DNA from: Actinomyces sp.
GTDB taxonomy: Bacteria; Actinomycetota; Actinomycetes; Actinomycetales; Actinomycetaceae
NCBI RefSeq assembly: GCF_029851875.1
Contig: NZ_JARKVC010000020.1
Coordinates: 1-64,000 of the forward strand
Reading direction: 5' to 3'
DNA: 64,000 nt
Numbering within the stretch: position 1 is the first letter of the stretch; each line of letters starts with the position of its first letter. Shown piece by piece: positions 41,136 through 49,249 of the stretch. Below the pieces are notes generated by a model. That model was not told the origin of the DNA. It ran no database searches and worked only from the letters and a program-made list of their open reading frames with translations. Made by a program: the position numbers and the translations under genes.

Positions 41136-43418
41136 TCAGTCCAGGGTGAGCCTCACCGTGGTCTCGCCCACGCCGTCGGCCCGTCGGCCAGCGCTGACCA
41201 GCGACCAGGAGCCGTTCAGGCCGCTCGCCGTGGCGCGCAGGACCTGGCCCTGGCGCGTGAGGCGGACACTGGCCTGCTCAAAGCCGTCGTGTGCCGGGAC
41301 CGTGACCACGCGCTCGCCCCCCTCGGGCAGGTCGAAGACGCGCACGGTCAGGCCCTCACGCCAGTCCTCCTCCGGGCGAGTGATGCCGCCGGCCAGCGCC
41401 AGCGCGGCGCCCTGACGCACGTACAGCGGCAGGCTCTCCACCCCGTGCCTCTCGTGGACCCAGCGCGGGCCCTGGACGACCTGGCCGCTCCAGTACGAGG
41501 TCCACGTGCCCTCGGGCAGGTAGACGTCCACCTCGCCGTCTGCGTCCATGACCGGGGCCACGAGCAGGTCAGGGCCAAGCATGTACTGCGTGTCCACGTC
41601 CCAGGCCCCGCGGTCGTCCGGGAACTCCAGGAACATCGAGCGCATCACCGGCGTGCCGGTCTCGTGGGCCTCGCGCGCGGCCGCGTAGAGGTAGGGCATG
41701 AGGCCAAGGCGCAGGTTGATGAACCGGCGTGCCACGTCCACCGACTCCTCGTCAAAGGCCCAGGGCACGCGCACCGAGCCCGACCCGTGCAGACGGGCGT
41801 GGGAGGACAGCAGGCCGAAGGCCAGCCAACGCTTGAACACGCCCGGGTCCGGGGTACCCTCGAAGCCGCCGATGTCATGGCTCCAGTAGGCGAAGCCCGA
41901 GCTGGTCAGTGACAGCCCACCGCGCAGGGTCTCCCCCATCGAGGCGTAGGTCGACTCGTTGTCCCCGCCCCAGTGGACCGGGAGCTGCTGGCCGCCAGCG
42001 GTGGCCGAGCGGGCGAAGAGGACGGCCTCGCCCTCACCACGCACCTGGGTGAGCAGGTCAAAGACCGTGCGGTTGTACAGGTGGGTGTAGTAGTTGTGCA
42101 TCCGCTCGGGGTCCGAGCCGTCGTGCCAGGCGATGTCCCGCACCGGGATGCGTTCGCCGAAGTCGGTCTTGAAGCAGTCCACGCCCGTCTCCAGCAGGCC
42201 GGCGAGCCTGGAGCGGTACCAGGCGACGGCGTCGGGGTTGGTGAAGTCCACCAGCGCCATGCCGGCCTGCCACAGGTCGGTCTGCCAGACGTCCCCGCTC
42301 GTGGTGCGCACGAGGTAGCCCTTGGCCGCTCCCTCGGCGAACAGCGTCGAGCGCTGGGCGATGTAGGGGTTGACCCACACGCAGGTCCTCAGGCCCTTGG
42401 CCTTCATCCGCGCCAGCATCCCCGCCGGGTCCGGGAAGGTGGCCGGGTCCCACTCGAAGTCGCACCAGTGGAAGCCGCGCATCCAGAAGCAGTCGAAGTG
42501 GAACACGCTCAGCGGCAGGTCGCGCTCAGCCATGCCGTCCACGAGGCTGGTGACGCTCTCCTCGTCGTAGGAGGTGGTGAAGGAGGTCGTCAGCCACAGC
42601 CCGAAGGACCAGGTCGGCACCATCGGCGCCCGGCCGGTCAGGGCCGTGTAGCGGCGCAGCACGTCCTTGGGGCTGGGCCCGTCAATGACGTAGTAGGTCA
42701 GGCACTCGCCCTCGACCGAGAACTGCGTCCGGGTGGTGACCTCGCTGCCCACCTCGAAGGAGACGCCGCCCGGGTTGTCCACGAAGACGCCGTAGCCGAC
42801 GGTGGTGAGGTAGAAGGGGATGTTCTTGTAGGCCTGCTCCGAGGAGGTACCCCCGTCCTCGTTCCAGATGTCCACGCTCTGGCCGTTCTTGGTCAGGGCA
42901 CCGAAGCGCTCACCCAGGCCGTAGACCCGCTCGCCCGGGCGCAGGCTCAGCTGCTCGCGCATGTAGGTCTGTCCGTCCGGGGCGACCACGTGGGCCACGG
43001 CCCGCGGCAGGGAGGCCGTCAGCTCCTTGCCGGCGTGGGTGAAGCGAGCAGTCCAGTCCCGCCCCTCCTCCAGGTGGACGGCCAGGTCCCCGGCGTGCAG
43101 GCTCAGACCCCCGCCCTCAGCCTCGACGACGCCGGAGCAGCCCGGCTCGCTGGTGACCTCGAAGTGGGGGCCGGGGTCACGCCGGCCGGCGTGGTTGACC
43201 AGCGAGACCTTGATGACGCCGTCGGCCACGGCGGTGAAGGTGGCCGTGAGCAAGGGGTTGTTGAGGGTGTCGCCACGTCCGGTGACCGGACGGACCGGGG
43301 CGTAGGCGCGCAGCGCGGTGGCGCCGTCGTCGGTGACGGGGCCCAGGTCCAGCAGGCCACGGGCCTTCTCGACCCGGTAGCCCTCACGGTCGAGCCAGTA
43401 CCCGTTGGAGAACTTCAT
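41136..43418 (-). CDS. Glycoside hydrolase family 31, alpha-xylosidase-like (YicI type)
   Basis: MKFSNGYWLDREGYRVEKARG; FDCFWMRGFHWCDFEWDPATFPDP; DCFKTDFGERIPVRDIAWHDGSDPERMHNYY. Confidence 0.92.
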   Translation of the reverse strand: MKFSNGYWLDREGYRVEKARGLLDLGPVTDDGATALRAYAPVRPVTGRGDTLNNPLLTATFTAVADGVIKVSLVNHAGRRDPGPHFEVTSEPGCSGVVEAEGGGLSLHAGDLAVHLEEGRDWTARFTHAGKELTASLPRAVAHVVAPDGQTYMREQLSLRPGERVYGLGERFGALTKNGQSVDIWNEDGGTSSEQAYKNIPFYLTTVGYGVFVDNPGGVSFEVGSEVTTRTQFSVEGECLTYYVIDGPSPKDVLRRYTALTGRAPMVPTWSFGLWLTTSFTTSYDEESVTSLVDGMAERDLPLSVFHFDCFWMRGFHWCDFEWDPATFPDPAGMLARMKAKGLRTCVWVNPYIAQRSTLFAEGAAKGYLVRTTSGDVWQTDLWQAGMALVDFTNPDAVAWYRSRLAGLLETGVDCFKTDFGERIPVRDIAWHDGSDPERMHNYYTHLYNRTVFDLLTQVRGEGEAVLFARSATAGGQQLPVHWGGDNESTYASMGETLRGGLSLTSSGFAYWSHDIGGFEGTPDPGVFKRWLAFGLLSSHARLHGSGSVRVPWAFDEESVDVARRFINLRLGLMPYLYAAAREAHETGTPVMRSMFLEFPDDRGAWDVDTQYMLGPDLLVAPVMDADGEVDVYLPEGTWTSYWSGQVVQGPRWVHERHGVESLPLYVRQGAALALAGGITRPEEDWREGLTVRVFDLPEGGERVVTVPAHDGFEQASVRLTRQGQVLRATASGLNGSWSLVSAGRRADGVGETTVRLTLD

Positions 43419-43487
43419 GAGGTGTCCTTGGTGTCAGTGTGTGGGGAGGGTCAGGAGCGCAGACCAGTGCCTGCTCCTCGTCGTGGC

Positions 43488-44360
43488 CTACTTCACCGCT
43501 CCGGCGCTCACGCCTCGGGTGAGGGTGCGCTGGAAGAAGAGGAAGAACAGGAAGGTCGGGACGAGGGAGACCAGCGCGCCGGCGTTGAGGGTGGGCACGT
43601 CAAGCATGCGGTCACCCTGGAGGCTGGACAGCGCGATCGGCACCGTCTGGGTGTCGTTGGAGGTGAGCATGACCAGCGGGATGAAGAACTCGTTCCACGT
43701 CCAGATGAAGAAGAAGACCATGAGCACGCTCGTCGTGGGGCGCACGATGGGGTAGACGACCTTCCACAGGATCTCCCAGCGGCTGGCGCCGTCGAGCTCA
43801 GCCGCCTCCAGCAGGGCGCGGGGGAAGGTCCCCAGCACCGAGGACAGCAGGTAGGTGCCGAAGGCGGACTGGATGACGGTGAAGATGATGACGATGGACC
43901 ACGGGTTGTCCGTCAGCCCCACCTTCTGGGCCATCATGAACAGCGGGTAGATGAGGCCCTCCTGCGGCAGCATGTTGGCGATCATGAACAGGGCGATGAT
44001 CCAGGCACGGCCCTTGACCCGCCCCACGCCGATCGCGTAGGCGTTGAGCAGGGACAGGAAGGCTCCGGCCACGGCCACCAGCGCCGAGGTCCAGATCGAG
44101 TTCCACAGCTTGACGGGGAACCTGACCCGCTCCCAGAAGTAGGCCAGGCCGTCGGTGTAGAAGCCGGTGGGCAGGGACAGCGGGCTGCCCCCTGAGTAGT
44201 CGGCCGGGGACTTGAAGGCGTTCATCACCATCAGGACGAAGGGCGCGACCATGAGCAGGGCGAGCGCGCCGACGACGGCGAGGACCACCCAGCGGGCGGC
44301 ACCACGGTGGAAGCGGTCCTTCGTCCTGGCAGTGGTGGCCTGGGCAGTGGTGGCACTCAT
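43488..44360 (-). CDS. Carbohydrate ABC transporter permease (MalG-like)
   Basis: EAAELDGASRWEILWKVVYPIVRPTTSVLMVFFFIWTWNEFFIPLV. Confidence 0.92.
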   Translation of the reverse strand: MSATTAQATTARTKDRFHRGAARWVVLAVVGALALLMVAPFVLMVMNAFKSPADYSGGSPLSLPTGFYTDGLAYFWERVRFPVKLWNSIWTSALVAVAGAFLSLLNAYAIGVGRVKGRAWIIALFMIANMLPQEGLIYPLFMMAQKVGLTDNPWSIVIIFTVIQSAFGTYLLSSVLGTFPRALLEAAELDGASRWEILWKVVYPIVRPTTSVLMVFFFIWTWNEFFIPLVMLTSNDTQTVPIALSSLQGDRMLDVPTLNAGALVSLVPTFLFFLFFQRTLTRGVSAGAVK

Positions 44361-44361
44361 G

Positions 44362-45297
44362 TCAGCGGCCCTCCTCTGCACGGCGTGCGCTGCGGTTCTG
44401 GAAGAGCTGGATGACGCCGGCGATGACGATGATGACAAGGGTCAGGACGGTCGAGATGGCGGCTCCGTAGCCGACCTTCGACTTGTCGAAGAAGCTCAGG
44501 TACGAGTAGTAGCTGGGCACCAGCGTCGAGGACTCCGGGCCACCACGGGTGAGCACGTAGACCGGCGCGAAGACCTTGAGCGCGGCAATGGTGCAGGTGA
44601 GCACGATGACGAAGGTCTCGGGCTTGATCTGCGGGATCGTGATGGCACGGAAACGGGCCAGCCAGCCGGCGCCGTCGAGCTCGGCAGCCTCGTAGAGCTC
44701 GGGGTCCACACGCTGGAGGGCGGACATGAAGATGACCGTCGGGTAGCCGATCTGGATCCAGATCAGGACGAGCATGACCGCCGGCAGCGCGGTGGAGGTC
44801 GAGCCCAGCCAGTTGGGTGGGTTGTCGATCCCGATGCCTCGCAGGATGGTGTTCAGCGCCCCGGTCTGGGAGCTCAGGATCCAGTTCCACACGATCCCGG
44901 CCACCGAGACGGGCAGGATCTGGGGCAGGTAGTACATGGCCCGAAGCGTCGTGGCTACCGAGGAGCTGAAGTGCTTGCCGACGTAGTCGAAGAGCACCGC
45001 GGCCAGCAGCAGGCCGATAAGCGTGGGAATCACCACCATCGCCACGACCATGTACATGGAGTTGCCGAAGGAGGACCAGAACTTCTCGTCAGCCAGCAGC
45101 GCCTTGTAGTTGTCCAGCCCGATGAAGCGCATCGGGGCCATGCCTCCCTTCCACTTGTGCAGGGAGTACCAGATGTTCATCGCCAGCGGGAAGGCGATGA
45201 TGACGGCGAAGGAGACCGCTCCGGGGACGAGGTAGAGCAGGTAGGGCAGGCTGCGGCGCCTGGAGCGGTGGGTGGTGGTTGTGCGTGATACGGGCAC
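44362..45297 (-). CDS. Carbohydrate ABC transporter permease (MalF-like)
   Basis: YEAAELDGAGWLARFRAITIPQIKPETFVIVLT. Confidence 0.92.
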   Translation of the reverse strand: MPVSRTTTTHRSRRRSLPYLLYLVPGAVSFAVIIAFPLAMNIWYSLHKWKGGMAPMRFIGLDNYKALLADEKFWSSFGNSMYMVVAMVVIPTLIGLLLAAVLFDYVGKHFSSSVATTLRAMYYLPQILPVSVAGIVWNWILSSQTGALNTILRGIGIDNPPNWLGSTSTALPAVMLVLIWIQIGYPTVIFMSALQRVDPELYEAAELDGAGWLARFRAITIPQIKPETFVIVLTCTIAALKVFAPVYVLTRGGPESSTLVPSYYSYLSFFDKSKVGYGAAISTVLTLVIIVIAGVIQLFQNRSARRAEEGR

Positions 45298-45336
45298 TGG
45301 ATGCTTCTTCCGTGAGAACCGGGCTCGGCAGGAGAG

Positions 45337-45382
45337 GACGACGGCGCAGCGCAGCTCACGCCGGGCGCGCTGCGCCGTCGTC
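45337..45382 (-). promoter_or_regulatory. Intra-operon stem-loop between the substrate-binding-protein and permease genes
   Basis: Perfect 16-bp stem GACGACGGCGCAGCGC / GCGCTGCGCCGTCGTC. Confidence 0.7.
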
Positions 45383-45399
45383 GCGGGGCTGGGTGAGGA

Positions 45400-46713
45400 C
45401 TACTCCTCGCCCACGCCCATCTCGCTCCTGCCCTCCTCGTAGGCTGCCTTGAGGTCAGCCAGGACCTCCTCGGCGCTCTTGGAGCCGTTGATGAGGGACT
45501 GCATGGCAGAGGTGATCTGGTCGTAGAAGCCGGCCACCGGCCAGTCGGGGTAGAAGGCCAGGCCGTCCTGGTCCAGGATGGTCTGGAAGCTCTCGGTCAG
45601 GGTGCGGGTCTTGTCGTCCTCGATCGTCGAGGAGTCCCCGGCCACCGGCAGACCACCCTTGCGCCCCAGGATCTCCTGGACCTCGTCGGACAGGGTGATG
45701 TCGATGAAGTCGTAGGCCAGCTCCTTGTTCCTGGCGTTGGTGGGCACCACCCACAGGTTGCCGGAGGAGCCGAGGGACAGCCTCGAGCCGGGGAAGAGGA
45801 ACTGGTCCCAGGTGAAGCCGGTGATGTCGGCGGCCATGCGGCCGAACCACCACGAGCCGGAGACGAACATCGGGTAGGAGCCGGCGATGAAGGAGGCTCC
45901 GGCGTCCTCAGCGGTCAGGCCGGCCGAGTCCGGGGCCACGTAGCCCTTGGAGATCCACTCCACGAGCCTGTCCGTGCCCGACCTGACCGGGTCCGCGCTC
46001 CAGTCGACGTCACCCTGGAAGAGCTGGTAGGCGTTGACGAAGGAGCGGTCGGCCTGGGCCAGGACAAGCTGGTACCACAGCTGGCCCATCGGGTACTCCG
46101 ATCCTGCCTCCGCCAGAGGGACCTGGCCACGGGCGACGAAGGCGTCGCACACGGCCTCCAGCTCCTCCAGCGTGGTGGGCACCGCCAGGCCCGCCTCGTC
46201 GAACATGTCCTTGTTGTAGTAGACGAGGACGTACTCGCCGTAGTTGGGCACCCCGTACCAGTCGCCGTCGCCCATGAGGCCGTCCTCGGTGTAGCGGGCG
46301 GTGGTCTGGATGGAGGCGGGGAGCCTGGTGTCCCAACCACGCTCGGCGGCCTGCTCGGTGAGGACCTCGATCAGGCCCTGGGAGGCCAGCTGGCCGGAGG
46401 TGGAGTTGCCCTTGTTGTACTCCATGACGTCCGGCACGTCGTCGCCGGTGAGCACGATCTTGGCGTTCTTCTGGAGCTGCTCGAAGGTCTGGTCCTCGGT
46501 CCTGACGGTGACGTCGGGGTGCCTGTCCTTGAAGATCTCGATGGCGCGGGCCCAGGCCTGGCCCATCGCGGAGTCGTCAGACTCGTAGTCCCAGATGACG
46601 AAGGTCTTGGAGCCTGCTCCGGAGTCCGAGCCTGCGCACGCGCTCACTCCGAGCAGGCCGGCGCCCGCCAGGCTCGTCATGGCCAGGGTGTTGAAGGTCC
46701 TGCGGTTGATCAT
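45400..46713 (-). CDS. Extracellular sugar-binding protein of an ABC transporter
   Basis: Lipoprotein-type N-terminus (LAGAGLLGVSACAGSDSG); solute-binding family 1 layout. Confidence 0.92.
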   Translation of the reverse strand: MINRRTFNTLAMTSLAGAGLLGVSACAGSDSGAGSKTFVIWDYESDDSAMGQAWARAIEIFKDRHPDVTVRTEDQTFEQLQKNAKIVLTGDDVPDVMEYNKGNSTSGQLASQGLIEVLTEQAAERGWDTRLPASIQTTARYTEDGLMGDGDWYGVPNYGEYVLVYYNKDMFDEAGLAVPTTLEELEAVCDAFVARGQVPLAEAGSEYPMGQLWYQLVLAQADRSFVNAYQLFQGDVDWSADPVRSGTDRLVEWISKGYVAPDSAGLTAEDAGASFIAGSYPMFVSGSWWFGRMAADITGFTWDQFLFPGSRLSLGSSGNLWVVPTNARNKELAYDFIDITLSDEVQEILGRKGGLPVAGDSSTIEDDKTRTLTESFQTILDQDGLAFYPDWPVAGFYDQITSAMQSLINGSKSAEEVLADLKAAYEEGRSEMGVGEE

Positions 46714-46803
46714 GGTCGTTACCTCTGCATTGAGCTGCCGTTGGTGGGATCTGGGTACGGTGCCCCGGACCTGTGCTGGTGCGGGGACGCAGGTGGGCGC
46801 CGT

Positions 46804-47820
46804 CTAGGGCGCAGGGACCGGGCCGATGGTCTCGCCGGCCACGAGGGAGCAGCGCACCAGGCGCTGGCAGTCGGTGGGGGTGATCTGGCCGTCCAGGAGG
46901 GCCACGAGCGCCTGGGCGGCGTAGGCTCCCATCTCCTCCCCCGGTCCGTGGGAGGTGGTCAGGGGCGGGTATGTCATGGCGGACAGGGTCCGGGAGGACA
47001 CGGCGCCGACGACGGAGACGTCATCTGGCACGTCCAGGCCCATCTCGTGGAAGCCGGCGAGCAGGCCCAGAGTCGCCATGTCGTTGAGGACGACGAGGGC
47101 CGTGGGGCGGTTGGCCTGCGTCCACAGGCTGCGAACCAGGTGCCGGCCAGCCACGGGGCTCGCGTCGCAGGAGACCGTGGCCGGGGTCAGCCCCAGGGCC
47201 TCCATCGAGCTTCGGTAGATGGTGCGTGAGCGCACCGCGGGCCCGTAGCCGGTGGCGACCTGGGTCTGTGGGCGTCCGACGAAGGCGATGCGCTCGTGGC
47301 CCAGGGCGTTCAGGCGCCGGACCGCGGAGTCGATCGCCTCCTCGAAGTCGATGTCGACGTAGGCGCAGGCCGAGGGGTCCTCGGTGCGGCCCACGAGCAC
47401 GAAGGGGACCTCAGCCTCCTCCAGGTGGCTCACCCGGGGGTCTGCGACGGCGACCTCGACCAGCAGCACGCCGTCGGCCTTGCCCTGACGCACGATGGCG
47501 GCCAGCTCTGCGCCTCCGCGGTCGCGGCTGACGGGCCACACCGCCAGGTGGTAGCCCAGCTCGGCAGCCGCGCGCTGGGCACCGCGGACGATGCCGAAGA
47601 CGGTCTCGCCCATCGCGGTGTCGAACTCGGGGAAGCTCATGGCCAGCGTGTAGGAGCGCCGACGTGCCAGCCCGCGCGCCATCGCGTTGGGCTCGTAGTC
47701 GAGCTCCTCCATGGCCTGGCGGATGCGCTCGGCGGTGGCCCGGGCCACGGGGCGTGCACCGGACAGGGCGTAGGAGACCGTGGAGACAGCCACGTTGGCC
47801 CGCCTGGCGACGTCCTGCAT
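46804..47820 (-). CDS. LacI-family transcriptional regulator
   Basis: MQDVARRANVAVSTVSYALSGARPVARATAERIRQAMEELDYEPNAMARGL; start trimmed from the track ORF. Confidence 0.94.
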   Translation of the reverse strand: MQDVARRANVAVSTVSYALSGARPVARATAERIRQAMEELDYEPNAMARGLARRRSYTLAMSFPEFDTAMGETVFGIVRGAQRAAAELGYHLAVWPVSRDRGGAELAAIVRQGKADGVLLVEVAVADPRVSHLEEAEVPFVLVGRTEDPSACAYVDIDFEEAIDSAVRRLNALGHERIAFVGRPQTQVATGYGPAVRSRTIYRSSMEALGLTPATVSCDASPVAGRHLVRSLWTQANRPTALVVLNDMATLGLLAGFHEMGLDVPDDVSVVGAVSSRTLSAMTYPPLTTSHGPGEEMGAYAAQALVALLDGQITPTDCQRLVRCSLVAGETIGPVPAP

Positions 47821-47860
47821 GGTGACCACCCGTCCCACCCCCTTGTGAGAGCCTTGAATC

Positions 47861-47883
47861 GAAGCGCTTCGTCGAAGCGCTTC
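47861..47883. promoter_or_regulatory. Tandem LacI-type operators GAAGCGCTTC (47861-47870 and 47874-47883)
   Basis: Two perfect GAAGCGCTTC palindromes upstream of the lacI-type gene. Confidence 0.8.
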
Positions 47884-47924
47884 GACAAGGATGGAAGGTG
47901 TCTCCTCAGCCAGGCAAGCAGATC

Positions 47925-47956
47925 GGGCGATCATCGAACATTTTCGATGATCGCCC
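47925..47956. repeat. Perfect 14-bp inverted repeat GGGCGATCATCGAA-CATT-TTCGATGATCGCCC
   Basis: Read directly; lies between the hydrolase gene and the LacI operators. Confidence 0.8.
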
Positions 47957-47990
47957 GGTCACGCAGCCCCGGACAGCCCGGAGCAGCAGG

Positions 47991-48009
47991 CCAGCGGCCC
48001 GGCCGCTGG
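47991..48009 (-). terminator. Possible terminator of the alpha/beta hydrolase gene
   Basis: CCAGCGGCC-C-GGCCGCTGG just after the stop at 48018. Confidence 0.45.
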
Positions 48010-48017
48010 AGGCGGCG

Positions 48018-48968
48018 CTAGGCGGCCTTGGCGACGCAGTGCTCGACAAAGGTGACGATCTCCGCCTCTACCTCGGCGCGGGTGGCCGGCTCGTTGTGCA
48101 CCTCGTGGCGCACCCCGGTGTAGACACGCGTGCGCACGTCACGGAATCCCGCGTCCCACAAGGAACTGGCCACGACGTAGGCCCCGTGCCCGAAGTCCGC
48201 CACCGGGTCCTGGTCACCAGCCAGCAGGAGGACCGGCAGGTCGGTCGAGACCGGGGACATCCACCCCTCGGCATTGGCACGGTCGTACAGCTCGATGAAG
48301 GAGCGGCCGAAGCGCAGGGTCATGGGCGCCCCGAAATTGTTGTACGGGTCCACGGCATGGTCGGCCACCACCTGCGGGTCGGAGGCGACCCAGTCGGTCG
48401 GCCCCGCGCCCTCGCCGAAACGGTCGAGAAAGCCCTCGAACATGGCGGCGGTCAGGTTGTCGTCGTCCAGCGCCTGTCCCCCGCGCTCAACGATCGCCGC
48501 GTCCAGGTCACCACGCAGATCAGGGTTGCGCATGCCCTTCATCGAGGCGGCGACACCGCACAGCGCCAGGCCAGCCAGGCCCTGGGGGTGGGTGGAGGCC
48601 AGCGAGCGGGCGATCATGGAGCCCCAGGAGTGGCCGAAGACGACGTAGGGCAGGTCCGGGTGACGCTCGGTGACGATCTGACGCAGCCGCTGCTCGTCCT
48701 CGACGACGACGGTGGCGCCGTCCTCTCCGGCGTCCTGCCACACGCCAGAGAGCATCGCCGTGCGGCCGTGGCCGGCGTGGTCGTCGGCGGCGACGACGAA
48801 GCCCGCGTCCAGGAGAGCGGTGATGAGGTGGAGGTAACGACGCGAGTGCTCCCCCAGGCCATGGACGATCTGGACGATCGCACGCGCGGGCGTAGTCGGC
48901 TCATAGATCCAGGCCTGGATCTCGTCGCGGCCGTTGGTGGAGGTGAACGGTGTCTCGTGCAGTGCCAT
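48018..48968 (-). CDS. Alpha/beta hydrolase (lysophospholipase / monoacylglycerol lipase-like)
   Basis: IVQIVHGLGEHSRRYLHLITALLDAGFVVAADDHAGHGRT; VFGHSWGSMIARSLA. Confidence 0.9.
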   Translation of the reverse strand: MALHETPFTSTNGRDEIQAWIYEPTTPARAIVQIVHGLGEHSRRYLHLITALLDAGFVVAADDHAGHGRTAMLSGVWQDAGEDGATVVVEDEQRLRQIVTERHPDLPYVVFGHSWGSMIARSLASTHPQGLAGLALCGVAASMKGMRNPDLRGDLDAAIVERGGQALDDDNLTAAMFEGFLDRFGEGAGPTDWVASDPQVVADHAVDPYNNFGAPMTLRFGRSFIELYDRANAEGWMSPVSTDLPVLLLAGDQDPVADFGHGAYVVASSLWDAGFRDVRTRVYTGVRHEVHNEPATRAEVEAEIVTFVEHCVAKAA

Positions 48969-49249
48969 GACTGACCTCTGTGTCAGATGTTATAGCGGAT
49001 CAATATGTGTCCGACCTTACTCCCATGCTCCTGTCCAGAGTGCCGGACGTTCGGCACCGTCCTTCGCGACCGCCCGGCAGAGCCCGTATGAGGGCCGCGA
49101 CGTCGCGTCCACGCCCGCCCACCAGGGCCCCGCAAGTGAACGCTCACATTCAGGCTGGGTCCCGTCTACACTCGCTACCAGCCAGGTGGCGTCCTCCACG
49201 ACCGCGACGCCGCTCCTGCCAACCCACCGACCCGCGACGGAGCCCTCGG

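Noticed and set aside
40901-41415. Two ORFs sharing the peptide LHSVAPVHV on opposite strands (40901..41107 - and 41065..41415 +)
   Set aside because: The similarity is a by-product of the inverted repeat at 41049-41123, not duplicated genes.
41973-44195. 740-aa + strand ORF antisense to GH31 and a permease
   Set aside because: Crosses gene boundaries on the opposite strand; no domain signature.
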